Assembly: GCA_020026195.1 (NCBI GenBank)
Contig: JAHHQW010000003.1
Span: 1-64,000, forward strand
From: Prevotella sp.
GTDB lineage: Bacteria > Bacteroidota > Bacteroidia > Bacteroidales > Bacteroidaceae
DNA: 64,000 bases
Direction: 5' to 3'
A program made the translations under genes and the position numbers. Of the stretch, positions 45,636 to 53,860 are shown piece after piece (within the stretch, counting starts at the first letter, position 1; every line of letters begins with the position of its first letter). The notes below the pieces were generated by a model. That model saw only the letters and a program-made list of their open reading frames with translations. It did no database searches and had not been told where the DNA came from.

Positions 45636-45995
45636 TCAGTCGATGTCTTCAATCTGTTCGAGCTTAGCATCTTCCCACAGATTGTCCAAATCGTAAAACT
45701 CGCGCACGTCGGGCAGAAATATATGAACCACAACGTCACCATAATCTATCGCTACCCACTGCAAATTTTGCAGTCCGGCTTCGTGAACAGGCATCTCGCC
45801 CAGTTTTTTCTTAGCAATAAGATACACCGATTCGGCTATTGCGTTAATCTGCGAAGGAGAATTTCCCTGACATATCACGAAATAATTACATATCGAGCCG
45901 TCAATCTCTCTCAGGTCGGCAATAGTTATGCCCTGACCTTTCTTCTCCTGTATGGCTTCAACAATAGTGTCGACTAACTTCCTGCTATTATTCAT
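45636..45995 (-). CDS. rsfS: ribosomal silencing factor RsfS
   Basis: RsfS binds ribosomal protein uL14 and blocks subunit joining in slow growth. The family core is clear: ADLREIDGSICNYFVICQG, QWVAIDYGDVVVHIFLPDVREFYDLDNLW. I start it at the ATG giving MNNSRKLVDTIVEA (119 aa). An ATG four codons upstream and a TTG further up lie within a few bases of, or inside, the likely transcription start set by the -7 box at 46024-46017. It heads the rsfS-ftsH group. Confidence 0.9.
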   Translation of the reverse strand: MNNSRKLVDTIVEAIQEKKGQGITIADLREIDGSICNYFVICQGNSPSQINAIAESVYLIAKKKLGEMPVHEAGLQNLQWVAIDYGDVVVHIFLPDVREFYDLDNLWEDAKLEQIEDID

Positions 45996-46016
45996 CAATT
46001 TTGTCATTAATTGCCA

Positions 46017-46024
46017 CAAAGATA
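46017..46024 (-). promoter_or_regulatory. -7 box of rsfS
   Basis: TATCTTTG on the minus strand (46024-46017) matches the consensus and ends 21 bases before the chosen ATG. It helps to rule out the upstream TTG start. Confidence 0.5.
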
Positions 46025-46097
46025 CGGCGATTTATCCATAAATCCATATAAAAAAGCCATATTTTAAGAATTTTTGAAAAAAAAGTCGCCCTAAATG

Positions 46098-46127
46098 TTG
46101 GTGATTCGAAAATAATTCGTACCTTTG
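46098..46127 (+). promoter_or_regulatory. promoter of tRNA-Gln
   Basis: TTG at 46098-46100, a 19-base spacer, then TACCTTTG at 46120-46127. The tRNA starts 48 bases after the box, leaving room for a 5' leader. Confidence 0.5.
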
Positions 46128-46174
46128 CATTGCAAATGAGAACAAAGGGTTGTTCTTAAGAGCTGAAATAAAAT

Positions 46175-46246
46175 TGGGATATGGTGTAATTGGCAACACT
46201 ACAGATTCTGGTCCTGTCATTATAGGTTCGAGTCCTATTATCCCAA
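46175..46246 (+). tRNA. tRNA-Gln, anticodon CTG
   Basis: The acceptor stem TGGGATA pairs with TATCCCA. The D-arm is short, the anticodon loop TTCTGGT places CTG at 34-36, and the T-arm holds GGTTCGAGTCC. The bottom pair of the anticodon stem (A31-C39) is a mismatch. CCA is not encoded. Confidence 0.9.
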
Positions 46247-46253
46247 CAAAGAG

Positions 46254-46281
46254 CATCCGATATTACATCGGATGTTTTTTT
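46254..46281 (+). terminator. terminator of tRNA-Gln
   Basis: CATCCGAT pairs perfectly with ATCGGATG around a five-base loop and is followed by seven T. It starts 8 bases after the tRNA. Confidence 0.88.
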
Positions 46282-47481
46282 ATGCCCTTGTGCTTGCGAT
46301 ATCGCGTAATGTGGTATGTGGAAACAACGTAATAGTTATTAGCGAAATATACGTTTTTACTCCTTTAAATTAATACTTATACATATCCATTGTTGATATC
46401 TTCTCTCTCAATATCAATTATTTACATCGAAGTGTGCAAAGATATTCACACATTGTGCATATCTGTTGATAAAAATAGCAGTTCGGTAAATCCTTATTGC
46501 ATAGAAGCGTTGCTTTCCTTTATCTCTGTTGTGTCAAATGTGTCACTATTTATTAGAAAACATAACATGGTTTGTGTGTATAAATAAGTACTGACTTCTG
46601 CATGAAAAGACGTCTGCATTGTCATTCCGCCAAAAGTCCTGCGAATATAAAAGTTTTTATATTGTCTTGTCCGTATTGCTAATACACATAAGAAAGTTTT
46701 TAAACACACGCGACGGTGTTTGCAGTTATGCGCGAACTGGTAAGTGAATGCACGCGCAATAGCATTTATTGTATAAGCGGAGTGGGGCAGTGCATAACAA
46801 AACATCATACAGAATGCGTTGCAATCTACGTATATCATGCTTGCGAGAATCGTAAAAATGCAAACGAAAACGTGATGCTGAGTCTGAGAAAATTTATAAA
46901 TAAAGGTTTTTATATGATATATCGTATCAGCTTTCTTACCTTGATTGCTGACTGTAAGACATGAAAATTTGATGTTTCTGTCCGCTGTTTCATAGCCTGA
47001 AACAGATAATATCATACGGAATATTTGAAAATAACACGCGTTTAAATCATGAAAATATCCCCCTGATTTAACCACGGAGAGGTGAGAAAAACACCCGAAA
47101 ACTGACTGCCGCGGTGAGCGAACGAGCGATGAAGAATCGACGGACAACGAATCACAAAACGATGAAGATTTATTGCCCGTTTAATGGCGAAATCCGTAAA
47201 ATGCAGATAATCAGCGAAATACGCATTTCCCTACTATATAGTAAGAATAAGAGTATAGATATGTGTATTATTTGTAAATATAATAATACAAATATATCTA
47301 TACTATCAATATCAATAAGAAGTTTCTGTTGGTGCTGGTGCTGAAAGTTCCTTTAATTTTTTTGTGCAAAAAAAATATCTGACTTGTCATGTGTGATGAT
47401 AATCAACTTTCCCTGCATGAATAAAAAGAAATCGGTCTGTACGGAACTTTAATAAAAAAGTCCCTGTTTATAAAAACAAAA
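46282..47481. other. 1.2-kb stretch without a convincing gene
   Basis: The longest frame here (46494-47147, minus strand, 217 codons) is rich in Cys, His, Tyr and Phe and has no recognisable domain. An 82-codon frame on the plus strand overlaps it. I see no RNA gene. The region has bursts of AT-rich sequence around a more GC-rich block near 47070-47230. Dispersed intergenic repeat DNA is one possibility. Confidence 0.45.
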
Positions 47482-47515
47482 GCGCACGCCCCATTTGCGG
47501 AACGTGCGTATTTTG
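47482..47515 (-). terminator. terminator of the DUF3127 gene
   Basis: ACGCACG and CGTGCGC pair on the minus strand around a loop of about 14 bases, followed by TTTTGTTTTT. It is about 25 bases past the stop. Confidence 0.75.
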
Positions 47516-47535
47516 TTTTGAGAAAAGACGAAAAC

Positions 47536-47916
47536 TTAGAACGGCAGATCGTCTGTCGCACTGTCGCCGGGAGCAGCGAACGGCTCCTGGTTTGAAGTCA
47601 TCGGTGCAGACTGAGGAGCACCGGCAGCCTGACCGGCAGCAGCGTCAATGCGCTCAACCTTCCATGCTGTGATGTTATTAAACCAACGACCGTTGTATTC
47701 GTGAGCATCCACGTCGAAAGAAACACGAAGTTCCTCTCCGGCCTGAATGTTCATCGCATCGATTTTGTCAGAACCGAAGACGTTGAAACAGCACTTGCGG
47801 GGGTACTGGTCGTGAGTCTCTATAACATATTCCTGAGATTTCCATTCATTGCCAGTGCGCTGAGAAACACCGCTGCGAGCAGGAAGCACTGCAATGATTT
47901 TTCCTTCTATTTCCAT
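47536..47916 (-). CDS. DUF3127 OB-fold protein with SSB-like tail, 126 aa
   Basis: The sequence EIEGKIIAVLPARSGVSQRTGNEWKSQE is the typical opening of DUF3127, an OB-fold family of Bacteroidetes related to single-strand DNA-binding proteins. A Pro/Ala/Gln-rich linker (about residues 93-120) leads to the final residues DDLPF, which copy the acidic tip by which SSB recruits partner proteins. It is probably a nucleic-acid-binding accessory protein, not the main SSB. It is transcribed divergently from dnaN. Confidence 0.85.
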   Translation of the reverse strand: MEIEGKIIAVLPARSGVSQRTGNEWKSQEYVIETHDQYPRKCCFNVFGSDKIDAMNIQAGEELRVSFDVDAHEYNGRWFNNITAWKVERIDAAAGQAAGAPQSAPMTSNQEPFAAPGDSATDDLPF

Positions 47917-48009
47917 AAATGATTATTTAAAATATCTTTGTGCTTGTTCTTTTTTATTTTCTGCGAAAGTAATAAAAAAACTTCGATTCACGAAATTTAA
48001 ACTCTTATT

Positions 48010-48041
48010 TTTGACTGTCTCGTATATTTTTTGTATTTTTG
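48010..48041 (+). promoter_or_regulatory. promoter of the dnaN-recN operon
   Basis: TTTG at 48010-48013, a 20-base spacer and TATTTTTG at 48034-48041 match the consensus, 39 bases ahead of the dnaN ATG. Confidence 0.75.
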
Positions 48042-48080
48042 TCGAAATAAACAAAGAATAACTTTTTAAATTAAGCATAA

Positions 48081-49214
48081 ATGATATTTACTCTATCAAG
48101 TTCGCAGCTGAACAATAAGTTAGGCCTGCTCTCGAAAGTGATACTAAGCAAAAACAGACTCCCGATATTAGACTCAGTTTTGTTCGATATAGTCGGTAAC
48201 CAACTCACAATCACTGCATCTGACGGGGAGAATACCCTCAAGACAACCATGCCCCTCGACAACGCTGACGAGAATGCCCGTCTGGCACTCAACATGGAGA
48301 CACTGACCAACGCAGTGAGAGAACTTCCCGACCAGCCGCTTACGTTCGAAGTGGACATGGATAATTACAGCGTACTGCTGAAATACAGTAACGGTAAATT
48401 CAATTTTACAGCACAGGACGGACAGGAATATCCCGAAACAAAAGAACTCGGAGACAACAAGGAAGAATATTCTATTCCCTCTGAAACACTCCTCACCTGC
48501 ATATCACGCTCACTCTTTGCCGCAGCACCCGACGGGCCAACAAGTCTGCGTCCCGTGATGACCGGCGTGTTCTTCCAGTGCAAGGAAGATGCAATGGCAA
48601 TCGTAACAACCGACTGCCATAATCTGGTTAGAAACAGAATAACCAACTTTGAAGGCAAGGCAGGAACAGAATTTATCGTTCCCCACAAGCCGTCTGCACT
48701 GCTCAAGGCCATGCTCGGCAAGAACGAAGAGAACGTTAAGATATACACCGACGGACGCAGCGCAATGTTCGAGTTCGACGACAACAAACTGATATGCCGA
48801 CTGATAGAAGGACACTATCCCAACTACGAGGCTGTTATTCCGAAGAACAACGAAAGCAAACTCACAATCAACCGTAAGGTGCTGCTCAGCACACTGCGCC
48901 GTGTTCTTCCGTTCGCAAGCGAGAGCAGTCAGCTTCTCCGCCTGAGCCTTAAGGAAGGTCAGCTGGTGGTATCGGCAGAAGACCTTGACTTCTCTGTAAG
49001 TGCAAGAGAATCACTGCTGTGCGCATACGAAGGAATGCCTATGGACATCGGTTTCAGAGGTTCAACCCTCGTGGACACTCTCAACAACATGGAGTGCGAA
49101 GAAGTAATATTGAAACTCGCTGATCCCAGCCGCCCCGGACTTTTCCTTGCCGACGACGACCCCGAAGGAGAGAACCTGCTCATCCTCGTAATGCCGATGA
49201 TGCTGAACAACTAA
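48081..49214 (+). CDS. dnaN: DNA polymerase III beta subunit (sliding clamp)
   Basis: This 377-aa protein has the three-domain clamp architecture. Family segments include LSKVILSKNRLPILDSVLFD, LPDQPLTFEVD, RPVMTGVFFQC (domain 2) and the C-terminal LILVMPMML. It encircles DNA and tethers polymerase III. It is first gene of a long operon; the exonuclease gene starts 18 bases after its stop. The operon is away from dnaA here, as is common in this phylum. Confidence 0.96.
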   Translation: MIFTLSSSQLNNKLGLLSKVILSKNRLPILDSVLFDIVGNQLTITASDGENTLKTTMPLDNADENARLALNMETLTNAVRELPDQPLTFEVDMDNYSVLLKYSNGKFNFTAQDGQEYPETKELGDNKEEYSIPSETLLTCISRSLFAAAPDGPTSLRPVMTGVFFQCKEDAMAIVTTDCHNLVRNRITNFEGKAGTEFIVPHKPSALLKAMLGKNEENVKIYTDGRSAMFEFDDNKLICRLIEGHYPNYEAVIPKNNESKLTINRKVLLSTLRRVLPFASESSQLLRLSLKEGQLVVSAEDLDFSVSARESLLCAYEGMPMDIGFRGSTLVDTLNNMECEEVILKLADPSRPGLFLADDDPEGENLLILVMPMMLNN

Positions 49215-49232
49215 CAGTAATCACGTAGAACA

Positions 49233-50087
49233 ATGAAATTAAACTTAAAAAAGCCCCTCATCGTGTTCGACCTTGAGACAACAGGACTCGACCTGGTGAA
49301 GGACAGAATAATCCAGATATCATACATAAAAGTTTTTCCCGACGGAAAGGAAAAGCGCGGAAACAGATTCGTTAACCCCGGAATGCCTATACCTCCGGAG
49401 GTTGTGGAACTGACACACATCTCTAACGAAGACGTACAGGACAAGCCTACCTTCAAGGAACAGGCTAAGGAACTGGCAGAAGAATTCAAGGGATGCGACT
49501 TTGCCGGATTCAACTCTAACCGCTTCGACATCCCCATGCTTGCCGAAGAGTTTGAAAGAGCCGACGTGGATTTCGACTTCAACAAGTGCAGACTCATCGA
49601 CGCACAGTCGATTTATCACACTATGGAGCGCCGCAACCTTGCCGCAGCATATAAGTTCTACTGCGGACACAAGATGGAAGAAGACTTCACCGCACACCGT
49701 GCCGACGAAGATACAGAGGCAACATACCGCGTGCTTCAGGGACAGCTTGACATGTACGCTCCCGGTGTCCAGGAAGACCCGGAGAGAACGATAGAAAACG
49801 ATATGGATGCCCTTGCGGAATTCTCGAAGATGAACGACAACGTGGACTTTGCCGGACGTATCGTGTGGAAGGACAGAATAGGACGCGACGGTCAGCCAGT
49901 AATTGGTGATGACGGCAAACCTATGCGCCACACAGTGTTCAACTTCGGAAAATACAAAGGACAGGACGTGCTCGAAGTGTTGCAGAGAGATCCGTCGTAC
50001 TACGACTGGATGCAGCGCAGCGACTTTACATACAACACGAAACGCGTGCTTACACGCATACACCTGCAAGGTAAAAACTTCAAATAA
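49233..50087 (+). CDS. DnaQ-like 3'-5' exonuclease, 284 aa
   Basis: The DEDDh exonuclease domain (about residues 8-175) has VFDLETTGLD with Asp13 and Glu15, a conserved Asn-Ser-Arg-Phe-Asp stretch in FNSNRFDIPML, and the ExoIII motif HRADEDTEATY. The C-terminal segment (about 220-284) reads HTVFNFGKYKGQDVLEVLQRDPSYYDWM, a small module seen in other exonuclease-like proteins. It could be a proofreading subunit or a separate repair nuclease. Its place right after dnaN supports a replication role. Confidence 0.88.
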   Translation: MKLNLKKPLIVFDLETTGLDLVKDRIIQISYIKVFPDGKEKRGNRFVNPGMPIPPEVVELTHISNEDVQDKPTFKEQAKELAEEFKGCDFAGFNSNRFDIPMLAEEFERADVDFDFNKCRLIDAQSIYHTMERRNLAAAYKFYCGHKMEEDFTAHRADEDTEATYRVLQGQLDMYAPGVQEDPERTIENDMDALAEFSKMNDNVDFAGRIVWKDRIGRDGQPVIGDDGKPMRHTVFNFGKYKGQDVLEVLQRDPSYYDWMQRSDFTYNTKRVLTRIHLQGKNFK

Positions 50088-50092
50088 CGACG

Positions 50093-51283
50093 ATGCTTAA
50101 AGGGAAGAAGATAGTACTCGGTATTACGGGCAGCATAGCAGCCTATAAGGCGTGCCTGATAGTAAGACTCCTCGTAAAACAGGGTGCAGAGGTGCAGGTG
50201 GTAATGACACCTGCCGCCAAGGAGTTTATCACTCCGCTTACACTTTCTACGCTGACACGACGCCCCGTGGTGAGCGAGTTCTTCGACCGCAGAGACGGCA
50301 GCTGGCACTCGCACGTGGATTTAGGTCTGTGGGCTGATGCCATGCTCATAGCACCGTGTACCGCAAGTACACTGGGAAAGATGGCACACGGCATAGCCGA
50401 CAATATGCTCATCACGACATATCTCTCGATGAAGGCCCCCGTGTTCGTGGCCCCCGCAATGGACCTCGACATGTATGCACATCCCTCCACACAGGAGAAC
50501 GTCAGCCGCCTGCAAAGTTTCGGTAACAGGATAATCACCGCAGGAAGCGGATTCCTTGCCAGCGGACTTGAAGGAAAGGGACGTATGGAAGAGCCGGAGA
50601 AGATAGTAAGTCTTCTGGAAGAATTCTTCGATGAGACACCGCGCGACCTTGAAGGAAAGAAGATAATGATAACGGCAGGTCCGACACACGAAAAGATAGA
50701 CCCCGTGAGATACATAGGCAATTATTCGAGCGGAAAGATGGGCTTTGCCCTTGCCGAAGAATGCCGCAGGAGAGGTGCCGAGGTAACCCTCGTTGCCGGT
50801 CCGACAAACAGAGAATGCAGCAGCGACATCCGCCGCATCGACGTAGAGAGCTGCTGCGAAATGTTCGAGGCAGCATCATCGGTATTCGCCACAAGCGATG
50901 CAGCAATACTCTGTGCCGCCGTGGCAGACTTCCGTTCCGCGACGTGTGCCGAGAACAAGATAAAGCGCGAGGGAGAAATGACCATCAGACTGCTGCCCAA
51001 CCCCGACATCGCGGCTGCTCTGGGAAAGGTTAAGAATAAAGACCAGCGTATAGTTGGTTTTGCCCTTGAGACAAACAACGAGGTGAGCAACGCCAAGGAC
51101 AAGCTGAAACGTAAGAACTTCGACTTCATAGTGCTCAACTCCATGCGCAACGAAGGAACGTGTTTCGGCAGCGATGAAAACAAGATACGCATAATATCCG
51201 AAGACGCTGACACCGAGTACGACAAGAAACCCAAGACAGAGGTAGCAAAAGATATAATAAACCGACTTGCCGAAATATTATGA
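50093..51283 (+). CDS. coaBC: bifunctional phosphopantothenoylcysteine decarboxylase / phosphopantothenate-cysteine ligase
   Basis: CoaBC makes 4'-phosphopantetheine for coenzyme A in two steps. The N-terminal flavoprotein half has ITGSIAAYKACLIVRLL, APCTASTLGKMAHGIADN and VAPAMDLDMY. The C-terminal ligase half has ITAGPTHEKIDPVRYIGNYSSGKMG and KRKNFDFIVLNS. The 396-aa length is normal. It overlaps porD by 4 bases (ATGA). Confidence 0.96.
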   Translation: MLKGKKIVLGITGSIAAYKACLIVRLLVKQGAEVQVVMTPAAKEFITPLTLSTLTRRPVVSEFFDRRDGSWHSHVDLGLWADAMLIAPCTASTLGKMAHGIADNMLITTYLSMKAPVFVAPAMDLDMYAHPSTQENVSRLQSFGNRIITAGSGFLASGLEGKGRMEEPEKIVSLLEEFFDETPRDLEGKKIMITAGPTHEKIDPVRYIGNYSSGKMGFALAEECRRRGAEVTLVAGPTNRECSSDIRRIDVESCCEMFEAASSVFATSDAAILCAAVADFRSATCAENKIKREGEMTIRLLPNPDIAAALGKVKNKDQRIVGFALETNNEVSNAKDKLKRKNFDFIVLNSMRNEGTCFGSDENKIRIISEDADTEYDKKPKTEVAKDIINRLAEIL

Positions 51284-52191
51284 GAAAGATATTGAAATGT
51301 TTGATGCTCGTGATGCTTGCCATGTCTGCAATGCAGGCAGATGCTCAGGAGCTGTTTGCAAAGATAAAGATAAACTCTAACAAGGTGCAGGGCACCGACA
51401 AGTCTGTGTTCGAAAACCTCGAGCAGACTCTGACACAGTTTGTCAACGAGCGCCAGTGGACGCAGTATCGTTTTCAGCAGAACGAGCGCATAGTATGTAA
51501 TTTCAATATCACAATAGACAAATACGACCAGTCTACTAACATTTTTGAATGTACCGCACTGATACAGGCCAACCGACCTGTGTATAACTCTGCCTATAAC
51601 TCAGTGTTATACAGCAATACCGACAGACAGTTTAATTTTGAGTTCGAACAGTTTGAACAGTTAAACTTCAGCGAAGAAAACTTAGACAATCAGCTTACGG
51701 CACTGTTAGGCTACTATGCCTATCTCATCATAGGCATGGACCTTGACAGTTTTGCACCCATGGGCGGTGAAGATATACTCCAGCGCTGCGTGAATCTCGT
51801 GAACAACGCACAGAACCTCCAGTTCCCTGGATGGAAAGCCTTTGAAGATGATAAAAACCGTTTTGCGGTAATCAACGACTACATGGATCCGTCGCTTAAG
51901 CCCATGCGCCAGTTGCAGTATGATTATCATCGTCTGGGACTCGACGAGATGGCAACTAATGTGGACCGTGGCAGAACAGCCGTCACTGACGCATTGGAGA
52001 AGAATCTCAAGAAAGCCCACGAAGACCGTCCTATGAGTCTGCTTCCGCAGCTGTGGACAGAATTCAAGAACGAAGAACTGTCGGGAATCTACAAGGGCAA
52101 GGGAACGCAGAAGGAGAAAGAAAAAGTGTACGAGATACTTTTCGACATCAATCCTTCGCAGAACCGCTATTGGGACAAAATAAAGGAATAA
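51280..52191 (+). CDS. porD: PorD-family (DUF4835) exported protein, 303 aa
   Basis: A signal peptide (about residues 1-22, ending QADA-Q) precedes a domain with the DUF4835/PorD pattern: ELFAKIKINSNKVQGTDKSVF, VCNFNITIDKYD, VYNSAYNSVLYSNTDRQFNF, LTALLGYYAYLIIGMDLDSF and GGEDILQRC. PorD is counted among the proteins linked to type IX secretion, although its exact role is unclear. It is overlapped at its start by coaBC and followed 4 bases later by recN. Confidence 0.85.
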   Translation: MRKILKCLMLVMLAMSAMQADAQELFAKIKINSNKVQGTDKSVFENLEQTLTQFVNERQWTQYRFQQNERIVCNFNITIDKYDQSTNIFECTALIQANRPVYNSAYNSVLYSNTDRQFNFEFEQFEQLNFSEENLDNQLTALLGYYAYLIIGMDLDSFAPMGGEDILQRCVNLVNNAQNLQFPGWKAFEDDKNRFAVINDYMDPSLKPMRQLQYDYHRLGLDEMATNVDRGRTAVTDALEKNLKKAHEDRPMSLLPQLWTEFKNEELSGIYKGKGTQKEKEKVYEILFDINPSQNRYWDKIKE

Positions 52192-52195
52192 GAAG

Positions 52196-53860
52196 ATGCT
52201 AAAACAGTTATACATAAATAATTTCGCTCTCATAGATAAGTCGGATATAAAGTTCTATCCCGGCTTTTCTGTCATTACGGGCGAGACCGGTGCCGGAAAG
52301 AGCATCATCTTAGGTGCCATCGGACTCTTGTTAGGACAGAGGGCTGAGACACGATTTATCAAGGCCGGAACTAACAAATGCGTGATAGAGGCACATTTCG
52401 ACATCTCACGTTACGGGATGGAGAAGTTCTTTACCGACAACGACATAGACTATGATGCCGACGACTGCATAATACGTCGCGAACTGACGGCATCGGGAAA
52501 GAGCAGGGGATTCATCAACGATGTACCCGTGCAGCTTTCACTCATGCGCGAGTTAGGCGAACGGTTGGTGGATGTGCACAGTCAGCATCAGAACCTTTTA
52601 TTAGGAAAAGAAGACTTTCAGCTCAGTGTGGTAGACATCATTGCAGGCAACAAGGACGTATATGACAAGTACCAGACTACATATCAGCAGTACCGCGAAG
52701 CCGTGAAGGCTGTGGAACGACTGAAGGAAGAAACAGAGAAAAACAAACTCGACGAAGACTTCCTCAGATTCCAGCAGAAAGAACTACAGGATGCCTCGCT
52801 CAGAGAAGGTATGCAGGAAGAACTTGAGGCAGAGAGCGAAATGCTTACTCATGCCGAAGACATCAAGACTGCACTCTACGAATGTGATAATCTCCTTGAA
52901 GGAGAGACATCGGCTGTGGACATGGTAAGAGATGCCGCCTCGGCACTTGAAAGAATCAGTAATGTTTATCCCGAAGTGACCGACATGGCACGCCGTCTTA
53001 ACGAATGCCATATAGAACTGAAGGATATAGCACGCGATGCCGGTGCAAAGGTGGGTAACGTGGAATACGATCCGGTACGCACCGAAGAAGTAAATGCCGT
53101 TCTCGACAACATATATTCTCTTGAACAGAAGTTCAGAGTGAACACGGTGGAAGAACTGATGCAGGTTCTTGCAGGTATTGACGAGAAACTCTCGCACATA
53201 GACAACGGCGACGAGGAACTCATGGAACTTGAGAAAAAACGTGATGCCCTCCGTGCCGAAGCAGAGAAGAAGGCAGCCGTGCTTACGGAGTCGAGAAAGA
53301 AAGCCGGTAAGAAAGTCGAAAAGGAAATGCAGCGACTGCTTGTTCCGTTAGGAATGCCTAACATCCGTTTCGAGGTGGCACTCGAAAAATCAGACCTTAC
53401 GGAAAAAGGTGCCGACAAGGCATCGTTCATGTTCAGCGCCAACAAGAATACACCGCTTATGCCGGTATCAAAGGTAGCATCTGGCGGTGAGATAGCCCGT
53501 GTCATGCTGTCGCTCAAGGCAATGATAAGCGGAGCCGTAAAACTGCCTACCATAATCTTCGACGAGATAGACACAGGCGTAAGCGGACAGACAGCCGAGA
53601 AGATGGCAGGAATAATGAGCGAGATGGGACATAACAACCGACAGGTGATAAGTATAACACATCTGCCGCAGATTGCCGCAGCCGGAACAAATCATTATAA
53701 GGTATATAAGTGCGATACGGCACAGGGAACAGAGAGTCGTATGACGATTCTTGACCATGACAGCAGAGTGAAAGAAATAGCACAGATGCTCAGCGGCTCT
53801 AACATCACGGATGCCGCCATAAGCAATGCAAAAGAATTATTGAAGAAGACAGACAAATGA
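52196..53860 (+). CDS. recN: DNA repair protein RecN
   Basis: RecN is an SMC-like ATPase of double-strand-break repair. The N-terminal half has Walker A GETGAGKSIILGAIGLLLGQ, DVHSQHQNLLL and a long coiled coil (about residues 155-370). The C-terminal half has the signature SGGEIARVMLSLKAM and Walker B IIFDEIDTGVSGQTAEK, then QVISITHLPQIAA. The 554-aa length is usual. It overlaps the next gene by 4 bases. Confidence 0.97.
   Translation: MLKQLYINNFALIDKSDIKFYPGFSVITGETGAGKSIILGAIGLLLGQRAETRFIKAGTNKCVIEAHFDISRYGMEKFFTDNDIDYDADDCIIRRELTASGKSRGFINDVPVQLSLMRELGERLVDVHSQHQNLLLGKEDFQLSVVDIIAGNKDVYDKYQTTYQQYREAVKAVERLKEETEKNKLDEDFLRFQQKELQDASLREGMQEELEAESEMLTHAEDIKTALYECDNLLEGETSAVDMVRDAASALERISNVYPEVTDMARRLNECHIELKDIARDAGAKVGNVEYDPVRTEEVNAVLDNIYSLEQKFRVNTVEELMQVLAGIDEKLSHIDNGDEELMELEKKRDALRAEAEKKAAVLTESRKKAGKKVEKEMQRLLVPLGMPNIRFEVALEKSDLTEKGADKASFMFSANKNTPLMPVSKVASGGEIARVMLSLKAMISGAVKLPTIIFDEIDTGVSGQTAEKMAGIMSEMGHNNRQVISITHLPQIAAAGTNHYKVYKCDTAQGTESRMTILDHDSRVKEIAQMLSGSNITDAAISNAKELLKKTDK

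Noticed and set aside
46494..47147. 217-codon minus-strand frame after tRNA-Gln as a gene
   Set aside because: No domain, an excess of Cys/His/Phe, and an overlapping open frame on the other strand; kept only as part of an unexplained region.
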